Assembly: GCA_035353055.1 (NCBI GenBank) | Contig: DAOPYW010000003.1 | Location: forward strand, 5,241 to 69,240 | Source of the DNA: JAAYDH01 sp035353055 | GTDB taxonomy: Bacteria; Bacillota_I; Bacilli_A; RFN20; CAG-826 | Direction: 5' to 3' | Length of the DNA: 64,000 bases | Shown: piece after piece, positions 8,364-16,941 of the stretch | How the letters are laid out: every line of letters begins with the position of its first letter | Numbering within the stretch: position 1 is the stretch's first letter | Position numbers and translations under genes: made by a program | The notes under the pieces: generated by a model | Told to the model about the DNA's origin: nothing | The model's input: the letters and a program-made list of their open reading frames with translations, nothing else | Databases searched by the model: none

Positions 8364-8398
8364 ATAAAAAAATAGCCTTAAGGCTATTTATTTTTTTG
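8364..8398 (-). terminator. Bidirectional terminator after the LRR protein gene
   Basis: Palindromic stem AATAGCC-TTAA-GGCTATT (8371-8377 with 8382-8388), with A/T runs on both sides so that T tracts follow on either strand. It lies 9 nt after the stop of the LRR gene. Confidence 0.8.
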
Positions 8399-8406
8399 TT
8401 TATCGA

Positions 8407-9909
8407 TTACCAGATAGTTGGCTCGCCCTGAACGTAATGCCAGTGACGGCCATCGGTGTTTGGTGTTTCACTGTAGAAGTAGAGCTTCGATTTTATTCCG
8501 TTCAAAGAAGACTTAACCGAGCTAGAAAGCGCGCTGCCTTCATAGAAGAATTTGGCATCCCAGTTGACTCCGTTGAAAGCATTGTTTGCGATGTTTTGAA
8601 CTGAGGTTGGAATGATGATAGTGGCTAGGTTGTAACAATTCTCGAAAGCTTTTTTGTCGATCGAAGTGACGCTGTCAGGAATGTCAATTTTGGTCAACGC
8701 ACCACATCCTCCGAAAGCAGTCTCGCCAATGGAGACTAAATCTTTGGATAATTCGACTGAGGAAAGATTATAGCAATACTTGAATGCGCTGCTGCCAATA
8801 GCAGTCACGCCATCAGGCATATCAATGCTCTTTAATTGCTGGCAGCTTTCAAAAGCGCTGCTGCCAATTGCCTGAAGATTGCTAGATAGATCAACTGAGG
8901 CGAGATTATAGCAATTTTTAAAGGCGTATGAACCGAGAGCGATCACGGAATCAGGAAGAACAACATTTGTTAATTGATGGCAATTCTCAAAGGTTTTAGC
9001 CTCGATAGTATTCAAATTGTTAGGAAGAGAAATAGAGGTTAATAAATAGCAGGAGGAAAACGCTCCTTCTCCAATGCTAGTAACGCTATTAGGGATATTG
9101 AAATTCGTCAATTGTCCGCAGGCATAAAAAGCGTAGTCGCCAATCTCTTGTAAATTATTTGGCAAGCTGGCTGAAGTGAGAGAGGAGCAATTGTAGAAAG
9201 CGCTATCGCCGATTGACACGACAGTGCTCGGCAAAGAGAGAGTTTGGAGATAGTAATTTTTAAAAGCATCATCAGCAATTTCAGTCACATAAGCGGAGTT
9301 GACTCCATCAAAGATCTTGCAGGGAATGACGATGTCGGTGTCAGTTCCCGTGTAGCCCTTGATCACATACTCTCCATTTGATGGGACATAGTCATAGATG
9401 AATTCACCCTTTGTGCTGGTCCAGTAGGGATTGAGAGTTTCCGAGCATGAATAACTAATCACCACATCTGCGAGAGGGACGGCGGCNNNNNNNNNNNNNN
9501 NNNNNNNNNNNNNNNNNNNNNNNNNNNNNNNNNNNNNNNNNNNNNNNNNNNNNNNNNNNNNNNNNNNNNNNNNNNNNNNNNNNNNNGGATTGAAGATAGA
9601 ATTTGAGGAAAAATTGACATTTTTATAACCGAAAGTCACTGTGTTTCCATTTTCGGTAATGGCATCAAAAGTTCCCTGTGAATCGCCATCTTCTTCTCCA
9701 GTATCAGAAGGGATGGCAATCTTGGAAATTGACTTGGAGATATTCGAGCGGTTTTTTTCGCTGCCTAAGTTGAGAACATATTGATTATTGGAACCATCAT
9801 TTTTTGCAGAACCAATAGTGTTATTTCCGACCGTGAAAGCATAGCAAAGGGAACAGAAAAGTCCAAGTGTTGTAATAGCTATTCCGAATGTTTTTGCATC
9901 TTTATTCAT
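8407..9909 (-). CDS. Secreted BspA-like leucine-rich-repeat protein (gap inside)
   Basis: 500 visible positions. A signal peptide (about residues 1-24) has a hydrophobic core but no lipobox. From about residue 190 a series of roughly 23-residue LRR_5 units follows, with the consensus LPNSVTSIGxxAFxxCxxL (for example IGDYAFYACGQL, IGEGAFSSCYLL). The C-terminal cap ends YSETPNTDGRHWHYVQGE, a form seen on many gut Firmicutes LRR surface proteins. Such proteins are usually implicated in adhesion to host or microbial surfaces; no ligand can be inferred. No membrane anchor is visible. A 100-N gap (9487-9586) removes part of the N-terminal half. A strong AAAAGGAGG site precedes the ATG and the gene is monocistronic. 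Confidence 0.85.
   Translation of the reverse strand: MNKDAKTFGIAITTLGLFCSLCYAFTVGNNTIGSAKNDGSNNQYVLNLGSEKNRSNISKSISKIAIPSDTGEEDGDSQGTFDAITENGNTVTFGYKNVNFSSNSIFNXXXXXXXXXXXXXXXXXXXXXXXXXXXXXXXXXXAAVPLADVVISYSCSETLNPYWTSTKGEFIYDYVPSNGEYVIKGYTGTDTDIVIPCKIFDGVNSAYVTEIADDAFKNYYLQTLSLPSTVVSIGDSAFYNCSSLTSASLPNNLQEIGDYAFYACGQLTNFNIPNSVTSIGEGAFSSCYLLTSISLPNNLNTIEAKTFENCHQLTNVVLPDSVIALGSYAFKNCYNLASVDLSSNLQAIGSSAFESCQQLKSIDMPDGVTAIGSSAFKYCYNLSSVELSKDLVSIGETAFGGCGALTKIDIPDSVTSIDKKAFENCYNLATIIIPTSVQNIANNAFNGVNWDAKFFYEGSALSSSVKSSLNGIKSKLYFYSETPNTDGRHWHYVQGEPTIW
9487..9586. other. Scaffold gap (100 N) inside the LRR protein gene
   Basis: A fixed-size N run. The flanks share no sequence, so real sequence of unknown length is missing from the region before the LRR array. 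Confidence 0.9.
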
Positions 9910-9963
9910 GAACTTTCCTCCTTTTAACCTATTTCTCGCGCGTACGTAAACGGCCGAGATAGT

Positions 9964-9991
9964 ATGTTATCACAAAATTAAAAAAAATCAA
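9964..9991 (-). promoter_or_regulatory. Promoter of the LRR protein gene
   Basis: On the minus strand TTGATT (9991-9986) is followed after 16 nt by TAACAT (9969-9964), with a TGA extended -10. A GC-rich inverted arm pair CTCG...CGAG (about 9930-9953) lies between it and the gene and may be an operator. Confidence 0.5.
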
Positions 9992-10117
9992 ATAGTTTTT
10001 GAACATTTTTTTAAAAACTGAAAAAGCAAAGAAAAAAACGGGATTGTTCGGCTCACTTTCCATATTTTGTCTATTCTATTAAATAATCGCGTGTGCGAGT
10101 ATATATATAAACAGGTT

Positions 10118-10843
10118 TTATTTTTTGAAATGATACATGAGAATTCCGGCCGCTACTGAAACATTTAGCGAGTCGATATCTTTCATTGGGATATTTACGA
10201 AAACTTTCGCATTGCTTTTAACCTTGTCGCTTATTCCGTGAGCTTCATTTCCTAACGCGAGAATAAAAGGAGTTTTAACTTTTGCGTCTTCGAGGGGAAT
10301 CGAATCGCTGGATAAGGTGGAGGCGATAATCTGATGGCTATTGGCATAATTGGCTATTTCATCTTCGAAGATCGGAATGAGAAAGATAGCTCCTTTGCTC
10401 GCTGAAACGACTTTCTCGTTATAGATGCTCACGCACCCTTCGCCGAGTATCACCGCGTCGTAATTTAACGCGAGCGCGGTGCGTATAATCGTGCCCATAT
10501 TTCCAGGATCAGCAATATCATCGAGAAAAATACCCCTCTCGATAACGTTTGGCTTTTTCGCTGGTAGAAAGCGAGAAATAAACACAACGCCTTCAGGATG
10601 GGCGGAAAACGCTATTTTATCGATGATTTCAGGGGTGACGAGATATTGATTTACTTCCTCGGGGATATTTGGTATTTCTTCGAGAGTAAAAACATCGGTG
10701 ACTAAACGGGATTCTAATGCTAGCTCTAAGCACTTCTTTCCCTCACCTAAAAATGAGTTCTTTTCTTTGCGGCCTTTGCTGGTCTTCAGGTAATGCGCAT
10801 ATTTGATTTTTGCGTTCTCGCGCGAAGTGATGGTTTTAATCAT
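10118..10843 (-). CDS. TrmH/SpoU-family RNA 2'-O-methyltransferase
   Basis: SPOUT-fold methyltransferase of the YsgA type, with rRNA as the likely substrate. The N-terminal substrate-binding part begins TSRENAKIKYAHYLKTSKGR. The three SPOUT motifs are present: NMGTIIRTALAL (near 128), FILALGNEAHGIS (near 190) and IPMKDIDSLNVSVAAGILMY at the end. The knot-forming C-terminus is intact and the length of 241 is typical. In Bacillus, ysgA lies directly before pheS; here the LRR gene separates them. It overlaps the upstream peptidase gene by 8 nt, so the two are co-transcribed. Confidence 0.9.
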   Translation of the reverse strand: MIKTITSRENAKIKYAHYLKTSKGRKEKNSFLGEGKKCLELALESRLVTDVFTLEEIPNIPEEVNQYLVTPEIIDKIAFSAHPEGVVFISRFLPAKKPNVIERGIFLDDIADPGNMGTIIRTALALNYDAVILGEGCVSIYNEKVVSASKGAIFLIPIFEDEIANYANSHQIIASTLSSDSIPLEDAKVKTPFILALGNEAHGISDKVKSNAKVFVNIPMKDIDSLNVSVAAGILMYHFKK

Positions 10844-11477
10844 GGAATTTTCCCTTTCTCAACCGCTGATGGAGCGCCTTATAATTCGGGCAATAATGAT
10901 AGACTAAATTGTAGAATTTTGGCCCATGTCCAGAAACTAGGCAATGGGCTAGCTCGTGAATAATGATGGCATCGAGAACATCGAGTGAGTAATGCATAAG
11001 GACTGTGGAATAGGTAATCGAGTGATTTCCCAGAGAATTAGATCCATAGCGAGTGGACATTTTTCTCAGCTTAATATTGTTATTTGCTAATCCCATTTGC
11101 GCTTCGTAAAATCGCGTTCTTTTGCTCATTACTTTCAGGAACCATTGGCGGAGTCTTATATCTAGTTGTTTTTGGTCTTTGTAGGGTATAATTGTCCCAT
11201 CTCCAAAGAGGATTTCACCGCTGCTTTGGAGCTCGATTTTCTGCCCGAGCAAATAAATAAAATCATCGCCTTTCCCTAAGACGTGAGGATTTTCATCGAT
11301 TAGTTTCACCGCGAACTTGTCTAGCCCTTCAACGATGCGATTTTGAGCAGTGAACAAGGGGCAATAGATAAGAAAACCACCATCGCGAAAATGGTAGGAA
11401 ATGCAATGATTATGCTTGTACTGAATATTGACGAGGTATTCATTTCCTTTATAGATATAATTGAATTGTTTTGTCAT
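10836..11477 (-). CDS. YgjP/SprT-like metallopeptidase (DUF45)
   Basis: 213 residues from the ATG at 11477. A zinc-binding HELAH motif lies near residue 168 in the typical context DAIIIHELAHCLVSGHGPKFYNLV, with the downstream H-x-x-x-F helix of the DUF45/YgjP family. Substrates of the family are poorly known. The start is chosen because a consensus TATAAT ends exactly 7 nt before this ATG and no Shine-Dalgarno is present, which suggests a leaderless mRNA. A longer frame from 11513 would run through the promoter. It overlaps the trmH-family gene by 8 nt. It is divergent from the DUF523 gene, and the shared intergenic space holds back-to-back -10 elements. Confidence 0.85.
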   Translation of the reverse strand: MTKQFNYIYKGNEYLVNIQYKHNHCISYHFRDGGFLIYCPLFTAQNRIVEGLDKFAVKLIDENPHVLGKGDDFIYLLGQKIELQSSGEILFGDGTIIPYKDQKQLDIRLRQWFLKVMSKRTRFYEAQMGLANNNIKLRKMSTRYGSNSLGNHSITYSTVLMHYSLDVLDAIIIHELAHCLVSGHGPKFYNLVYHYCPNYKALHQRLRKGKFHD

Positions 11478-11483
11478 GGCGTT

Positions 11484-11489
11484 ATTATA
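11484..11489 (-). promoter_or_regulatory. -10 box set for a leaderless start
   Basis: TATAAT on the minus strand; its last base is 7 nt upstream of the A of the metallopeptidase ATG. No -35 of quality and no Shine-Dalgarno are present. Confidence 0.65.
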
Positions 11490-11532
11490 CCTTGAATATA
11501 GGAAGTAAGACATATAGAATTATGAAGGAAAT

Positions 11533-11976
11533 ATGGAAAAAATATTAATCTCCGCATGTTTAGCGGGCGAACGTTGCCGTTATGACGGCAAGAATAACTA
11601 CAATCCTCTCATTAAGGAATTGCTCCAAAAATATGAGTTGGTTCCTTTTTGCCCTGAGGTCGAAGGTGGATTATCCATCCCTCGCGATCCCAGCGAAAGA
11701 AAGAGAGATCTAGTAGTCTCTAAAACTGGCCACAATGTTACCAGACAATTCGCTAAGGGGGCGGAATTAGCTTTAAATATTTGTCGATATCTCGGCATTC
11801 ACATCACCATTCTCAAAGAAAACAGCCCTTCTTGCGGCGTCAATCAAATCTATGATGGAAGCTTCTCCAATCGCTTGATTCCCGGATCAGGAATGACAGC
11901 TGAACTATTAAAAAGAAAAGGCATCCGCGTCATTTCGGAAAATGACATCGAAGCCTTCTTGCAAGAAACTAGATAA
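11533..11976 (+). CDS. DUF523 protein (thiouracil desulfurase TudS-like)
   Basis: 147 residues of the DUF523/YbbK family. The conserved blocks are all present: SACLAGERCRYDG (residues 7-19), FCPEVEGGLSIPRDP (39-53) and LKENSPSCGVNQIYDG (94-109). In the characterised member TudS three cysteines hold a 4Fe-4S cluster used to remove sulfur from thiouracil; the equivalents here are likely Cys9, Cys40 and Cys101. The real substrate in this organism is unknown. A GAAGGAA site precedes the ATG. It is divergent from the metallopeptidase and convergent with the dUTPase gene 10 nt away, with no visible terminator between. Confidence 0.88.
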   Translation: MEKILISACLAGERCRYDGKNNYNPLIKELLQKYELVPFCPEVEGGLSIPRDPSERKRDLVVSKTGHNVTRQFAKGAELALNICRYLGIHITILKENSPSCGVNQIYDGSFSNRLIPGSGMTAELLKRKGIRVISENDIEAFLQETR

Positions 11977-11986
11977 ATATAGTCGA

Positions 11987-12481
11987 TTAATAATTATGAG
12001 CTTGGCGTTGGTAATTCTCGCCAAGTTTTTTAAAATAAGCTTTTTCGATGGTAGAAAATCTAAAGCCTAATAAAGGGATGAGATTGAGAAAACTTTGAAA
12101 CGCTCTCTGATAGCTTAAGTCATCGGACTTTTTCATGAAGCGGCTGATATTTTGATAAATCAAAAGGAATTGTTCCGACAAATTATCTTTGTGTTTTGTT
12201 AGATTGTAGCAAGCTTTTTTGGAATTGATATCGATGCCAAGCGACAGGAAAAAATGCAGGCCATCCGCATACTCATCGAGGATGCGTTCGTGCGATTCTC
12301 CATTCTTATTGGACCAATATTTAAAGCATCTCGTGGCATTGGCTAGCTCTCCGACTTCCACTAAAAGGGCGAGGGTTCTCTTCTCCCTGGTTGTGGCATA
12401 AGAGATGCCATGATTGACGGCAATTTCTTCGTCGAGCTTTCTTTGAGCGGCAAATAGCTCGGCGAGCATCATCTTACTCAT
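11987..12481 (-). CDS. Dimeric all-alpha dUTPase (dUTPase_2 family)
   Basis: Hydrolyses dUTP to dUMP and pyrophosphate, keeping uracil out of DNA. The all-alpha NTP-pyrophosphatase metal motif is present: ALLVEVGELANATRCFKYW (E-x-x-E-type helix, about residues 38-56) and ILDEYADGLHFFLSLGID (about 67-84, the E/D-x-x-D helix). The length of 164 residues is normal for the family. It lies 5 nt after glgP, so it is the last gene of a glgB-glgP-dut operon, with an AAAGGTG site. The functional link to glycogen genes is unclear and may only reflect compaction. Confidence 0.86.
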   Translation of the reverse strand: MSKMMLAELFAAQRKLDEEIAVNHGISYATTREKRTLALLVEVGELANATRCFKYWSNKNGESHERILDEYADGLHFFLSLGIDINSKKACYNLTKHKDNLSEQFLLIYQNISRFMKKSDDLSYQRAFQSFLNLIPLLGFRFSTIEKAYFKKLGENYQRQAHNY

Positions 12482-12486
12482 CGAAA

Positions 12487-14907
12487 CTATTTCACCTTTT
12501 TAAGATGCCAAACTTCGGTGGCATATTGCTCGATCGTGCGATCAGAAGAGAAGAAACCACTATTGGCGATATTCATCAAGCACATCTTGGCCCAGCACTT
12601 TTGATTCTTGTATAAGGCGCTGATCTTTTCTTGAGCCTTCACATAAGCATCAAAGTCTTTCAAGACGAGGTATTGATCGTTGCGATTCATGATTTCATCA
12701 AAGATTAAGCGATAGCGATTCGGCTTGTATTTAGCCCATTCCGCATAGCTTAACGAATCGATGATACTCTTGATTCGGGCATCGCTATTGTACATATCCC
12801 AAGGATTATAGGTTCCCTGGCGATATAGCTCTTCGACTTCATCGGTCACTAAGCCAAATATAACCGCATTCTCTGCTCCGGCTTTTTGCACGATTTCAAT
12901 ATTGGCTCCATCCATGGTGCCAAGCGTGATTGCGCCGTTCATCATGAATTTCATATTCGAGGTACCGCTGGCTTCTTTTCCAGCGGTAGAGATCTGCTCG
13001 CTGACATCGGCGGCAGGAATGATTAGCTCTGCTAATGAAACACCGTAGTTCTCGATGAACACCACTTTTAAGTACTTATTGGTCTCTTCATCTTCATTGA
13101 TGGTTTTGCTGACGGCGATAATGAGCTCGATAATTTTCTTTGCTAGCTCATAACTTGGGGCCGCTTTTGCGCCAAAGAAATAGGTATGAGGAACGATGCG
13201 GAAGTTGGGATCCGCTTTCATCCTTTGATAGAGATATATGATGTGGAAAATATTGAGCAATTGACGCTTGTAAGCGTGCAAACGCTTAATTTGAACGTCA
13301 AAGATAGAGTTCACATCAATATCAATGTTCAAATTGTTTTTGACATATTTAGCGAGTTTTTTCTTGTTTTCTAATTTGATAGCAGATAGAGCACTCAAGA
13401 CTTTTTCATCATCGGCAAACTTCTCGAAATCTTTGATTCTTTCCATATTTAGAATCCAGGAGCTTCCGATATTGCTGGTGATCAATTTAGCGAGGTCGGG
13501 GTTGGAATATAAAAGCCATCGACGATGCGTGACACCATTAGTTTTGTTATTGAACTTTTCGGGCATGTAATGATAGAAATCTTTAAAGGTCATCGTCTCG
13601 AGAATTTTGGTATGCAAGGCAGCCACTCCATTGACGCTATAGCAAGTGTAGATAGCGAGATTGGTCATATGGATTTGTCCATCTTTGATGATGTTCATGG
13701 CCCATTTTGCGCCTTCAGTGACATCATTATTTTGCATCTCTAAATTAAAGCGGCGATTAATCTCTTCAATAATCATAAAGCAGCGAGGAATGAGATTTTG
13801 AACATAGTTCACAGGCCATTTTTCCAAAGCTTCAGGCATGACGGTGTGATTGGTGAAGGCCATCGATTGACTGACTTCTTCCCAAGACTCATCCCAGCCC
13901 ATATTGTATTCATCCATCATCACGCGCATCATTTCGGGTATGGCGAGAATCGGATGGGTATCATTCAATTGGAAGGTATATGAATTGTGAATTCCTTTCA
14001 AGGTTCCGTGATGGCGGAAAAAGCTCTGCAAAGTGGCTTGAATGCCTGAGGAAACAAGGAAGTATTGCTGGCGCAATCTCAAGATTCTGCCGTTCTCGGT
14101 GGAATCATCAGGATAGAGACCATGGGTCAATTCTTCCAAAGTATCGAGATATTGTTCGAAAGACATATCGGTGGGCAGGTTGTCATTGCTGGGTTCCGCA
14201 TTCCATAGTCTCAAACTGTTCACTACGTGATTGCGATAGCCCACCACGGGAATATCATATGGCACGGCGCGAACAACTAGCGCGTTGACCGTGCGAATGC
14301 CGTATCCACCATCGGGTTTTAAATAAGTTTCTGGCGAGCCATAGAATTTGACGGCCACGCCATATTTTGGGCGCCTGATTTCCCAGACGTTTCCATTTGT
14401 TAACCATTGATCAGGGAATTCTCTCTGCTTGCCATCGACAATTTTTTGTTTGAAGAAGCCATATTGATAGCGGATGCAGTTGCCGTGGCCTAGATAGCCA
14501 AGCGAAGCGATGGAATCGAGGAAGCAGGCCGCTAAACGGCCGAGACCACCATTGCCTAAACCGGCATCAGCTTCTCTATCCTCTAATTCATGAATATCGA
14601 TGCCTAAATCCGCTAATCCCTCTTTAGCGACCTCATAGATGCCCATATTCTGCATATTGTTGACTAAGAGGCGACCGATGAGAAATTCCATGGAGAAATA
14701 GATCAAAGCTTTCTCATCTTTTTGTGTGGATTCGCGGCGGGTCTGTGACCAGTCGACGTTAGCGTAGTCTCGGACCATCTCACCGAGAACGGTGTATTTT
14801 TCTGAGATGTGACTCTCTTTTACGGTGACGCCATAAGTTTCTAATAGACGGCGCTCATATTCTTTTTTAAACTCTTGTTTTGATTCAAACATAATATTTG
14901 GTGCCAT
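12487..14907 (-). CDS. glgP: Glycogen/maltodextrin phosphorylase
   Basis: GT35 phosphorylase that releases glucose-1-phosphate from alpha-1,4-glucan ends. The pyridoxal-phosphate signature EASGTSNMKFMMNG is near residue 645-658, with the Schiff-base lysine in the MKF triplet. The N-terminal GNGGLGRLAACFLDS block and the active-site loop region GYGIRTVNALVVRAVPYD are present. The length of 806 is typical. No N-terminal regulatory extension of the animal type is visible. It starts 10 nt after glgB with a GAGG site. In this locus it would act on imported maltodextrins as well as stored glucan. Confidence 0.96.
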   Translation of the reverse strand: MAPNIMFESKQEFKKEYERRLLETYGVTVKESHISEKYTVLGEMVRDYANVDWSQTRRESTQKDEKALIYFSMEFLIGRLLVNNMQNMGIYEVAKEGLADLGIDIHELEDREADAGLGNGGLGRLAACFLDSIASLGYLGHGNCIRYQYGFFKQKIVDGKQREFPDQWLTNGNVWEIRRPKYGVAVKFYGSPETYLKPDGGYGIRTVNALVVRAVPYDIPVVGYRNHVVNSLRLWNAEPSNDNLPTDMSFEQYLDTLEELTHGLYPDDSTENGRILRLRQQYFLVSSGIQATLQSFFRHHGTLKGIHNSYTFQLNDTHPILAIPEMMRVMMDEYNMGWDESWEEVSQSMAFTNHTVMPEALEKWPVNYVQNLIPRCFMIIEEINRRFNLEMQNNDVTEGAKWAMNIIKDGQIHMTNLAIYTCYSVNGVAALHTKILETMTFKDFYHYMPEKFNNKTNGVTHRRWLLYSNPDLAKLITSNIGSSWILNMERIKDFEKFADDEKVLSALSAIKLENKKKLAKYVKNNLNIDIDVNSIFDVQIKRLHAYKRQLLNIFHIIYLYQRMKADPNFRIVPHTYFFGAKAAPSYELAKKIIELIIAVSKTINEDEETNKYLKVVFIENYGVSLAELIIPAADVSEQISTAGKEASGTSNMKFMMNGAITLGTMDGANIEIVQKAGAENAVIFGLVTDEVEELYRQGTYNPWDMYNSDARIKSIIDSLSYAEWAKYKPNRYRLIFDEIMNRNDQYLVLKDFDAYVKAQEKISALYKNQKCWAKMCLMNIANSGFFSSDRTIEQYATEVWHLKKVK

Positions 14908-14917
14908 ATTATTTACC

Positions 14918-16756
14918 TCATTTCTTTATTTTTTTAAAGATGCATGCCCCCAGGCAAGCAAGTTTTATATCTAGGTGATAGGGAAGCCCTTCAAAACTGC
15001 CTTCACCCGTCGATAAAGGCAATCCGTTATATTGGCCCCAGCCACCATAAACATCTTTGTCAGAATTGAAAATCTCTTCGTAAGTTCCTTTTTCGAGGAA
15101 AGGCAAACGAATCGAATCGTAGAAGTTGGTCGTCATGTTAAAGACAAAAACCAAGCAATCATCGCCGACTTTTCTTTGGAAAGCAAAGACGGACTGATCA
15201 GCATTATCCACCATCAGCCAGCGGAAATGCTCAGGATTGTGCTCTTGATAGTACATTGGCTTCTCCGCTTGATAGATGCGGTTGAGATCGCGGACTAAGC
15301 GAGAGACAGAATCGTGCTTTGGAAATGTCTTTAGATTCCAGGGCAGAGATTTGCCCTCATCCCATTCGTCAAAGCTCGCTAGTTCATTGCCCATGAAGTT
15401 GAGCTTTTTGCCGGGGTGAGCAAATTGATAGGTATATAAGTTGCGGACTAGCGCGAACTTTTGCTCGTAATCGCCCCACATCTTGTTGATGATGGTCCCT
15501 TTTCCGTGGACGACTTCGTCGTGAGAGAGTGGGAGCAGGAAATTGTCGCTGTAGAAATAAGCCATTGAAAAAGTTAGTTTGTGATGATCATACTTTTTAT
15601 AAATTGGGTCTTTTGAATAGTATTTGAGGGTGTCATTCATCCATCCGAGGTCCCATTTGTAATCGAAGCCTAAGCCGCCTTGTTCGGTCGGTTTAGTCGT
15701 TCCCGCAAAGGCGGTGCTATCTTCAGCAATCATCATCACGGAATCGTGAGCGATGTGCATCTTTGCATTCAATCGCTTGATGAATTCGACCGCCCCTTCA
15801 TTGATGCCAATAGAGGAATCACCATTGAAGTAAATGATGTTGCTGACCGCATCGACGCGAATGCCATCGAAATGGAAGAAGTCGACGAAGTAATTAATCG
15901 CGCTCATCAAGAAACTGCGGACAGGGTCTTTGCCGAGATCAAATTGGAGAGAGCCCCAAGGGGAAACCCGCCATTTATTGGAATATTCATATAGTTTTGT
16001 GCCATCAAACTCCGCTAAAGACCACTTATCCTTGGCAAAATGGACAGGAGCGAAGTCTAATATCGTTCCGATGCCCGCTTGATGCAAGCGGTCAACTAAG
16101 CTCATCAATTGGAAGGGATTGCCATATCGAGCATCGACCGAGAAAAATCCGGTAGCTTGATATCCCCAACTTCCATCAAAGGGGTATTGAACTAAAGGCA
16201 TAAACTCTACATGGGTAAATCCATTAGAGAGAATGTAAGGAATTAAATGATCAGCGATCTCTTCATAAGATAAAGTATGACCATCGCTAGTTTTTCCGAC
16301 CCATGATCCTAAGTGCATCTCATAGATGGACATCGGTTGATCAAAATTGCGATTTCGCTTTTTTAGCCAGATATCGTCATGCCACGCGAAATTGCGGGTA
16401 TCAAATAGCTTGCTGCAAGTGTTCGGGCGATTCTCGCTATAAAAAGCAAAGGGATCAGCTTTGTCGACATATTTTCCCTTCGCGTTTAGAAAATGATATT
16501 TATATGTTTGATAATTTGACAGAGAAGGAATGAAAATCTCCCAGACTCCGCTATCATCGATTTTTTTCATCTTGTGAGCATCGCAATTCCAGCCATTCCA
16601 TTCCCCGATGACGCTCACGTCATTAGCGGAAGGAACATATAGACGAAAGGTGACACCTGGACGCCCAGAAGCATCTTCAGAAAAATGGGCGCCAAAATAA
16701 TTGTGAGCTTCGATGCATTGTCCCATTAAGAAATCGTAGAGTAAACCATATGCCAT
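14918..16756 (-). CDS. glgB: 1,4-alpha-glucan branching enzyme
   Basis: GH13 enzyme that adds alpha-1,6 branches. The N-terminal CBM48/E-set domain (about 15-110, VTFRLYVPSANDVSVIGEWN) is followed by the catalytic barrel. The four GH13 regions are present: DFAPVHF, GIRVDAVSN (nucleophile Asp near 299), MIAEDST (acid Glu near 344) and LPLSHDEVVHGKG (near 412). The 612-residue length fits a GlgB without the extra N-terminal domain. No glgC or glgA is in the window, so branched glucan may be built from imported maltodextrin through MalQ or by genes elsewhere. It is the first gene of the operon, with CAGGA as ribosome binding site. Confidence 0.94.
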   Translation of the reverse strand: MAYGLLYDFLMGQCIEAHNYFGAHFSEDASGRPGVTFRLYVPSANDVSVIGEWNGWNCDAHKMKKIDDSGVWEIFIPSLSNYQTYKYHFLNAKGKYVDKADPFAFYSENRPNTCSKLFDTRNFAWHDDIWLKKRNRNFDQPMSIYEMHLGSWVGKTSDGHTLSYEEIADHLIPYILSNGFTHVEFMPLVQYPFDGSWGYQATGFFSVDARYGNPFQLMSLVDRLHQAGIGTILDFAPVHFAKDKWSLAEFDGTKLYEYSNKWRVSPWGSLQFDLGKDPVRSFLMSAINYFVDFFHFDGIRVDAVSNIIYFNGDSSIGINEGAVEFIKRLNAKMHIAHDSVMMIAEDSTAFAGTTKPTEQGGLGFDYKWDLGWMNDTLKYYSKDPIYKKYDHHKLTFSMAYFYSDNFLLPLSHDEVVHGKGTIINKMWGDYEQKFALVRNLYTYQFAHPGKKLNFMGNELASFDEWDEGKSLPWNLKTFPKHDSVSRLVRDLNRIYQAEKPMYYQEHNPEHFRWLMVDNADQSVFAFQRKVGDDCLVFVFNMTTNFYDSIRLPFLEKGTYEEIFNSDKDVYGGWGQYNGLPLSTGEGSFEGLPYHLDIKLACLGACIFKKIKK

Positions 16757-16796
16757 ATTATATTTTCCTGTTTGCTTATGCGAACAAGTATAGTTT

Positions 16797-16813
16797 ATAT
16801 AGTTTAACTATAT
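16797..16813. promoter_or_regulatory. Inverted repeat in the glgB leader
   Basis: ATATAGTT-T-AACTATAT, a perfect 8-bp inverted repeat with a 1-nt centre, about 41-57 nt before the glgB ATG. A partial second copy of the arm lies beside it. It is a possible operator. Confidence 0.45.
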
Positions 16814-16858
16814 CGCACAAGTTTTTCATTTGTTCAATCCGGAAATAAGCAGAAATAA

Positions 16859-16886
16859 TAAGTATATAGGAGAATAATTTTGTCAA
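16859..16886 (-). promoter_or_regulatory. glgB-glgP-dut promoter
   Basis: On the minus strand a consensus -35 TTGACA (16886-16881) is followed after 16 nt by TACTTA (16864-16859); a better-looking TATACT is only 14 nt away. It starts right after the terminator of the upstream operon. Confidence 0.55.
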
Positions 16887-16892
16887 AAAAAG

Positions 16893-16921
16893 AAAAAAGG
16901 AAACTTTGCCGTTTCCTTTTT
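16893..16921 (-). terminator. Terminator of the malEFG operon
   Basis: On the minus strand a 9-bp perfect stem AAAGGAAAC/GTTTCCTTT with a 6-nt loop is followed by a T-rich tract. It lies about 20 nt after the last lipoprotein gene. Confidence 0.82.
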
Positions 16922-16941
16922 AAGTGATGAAAATATGGAGA

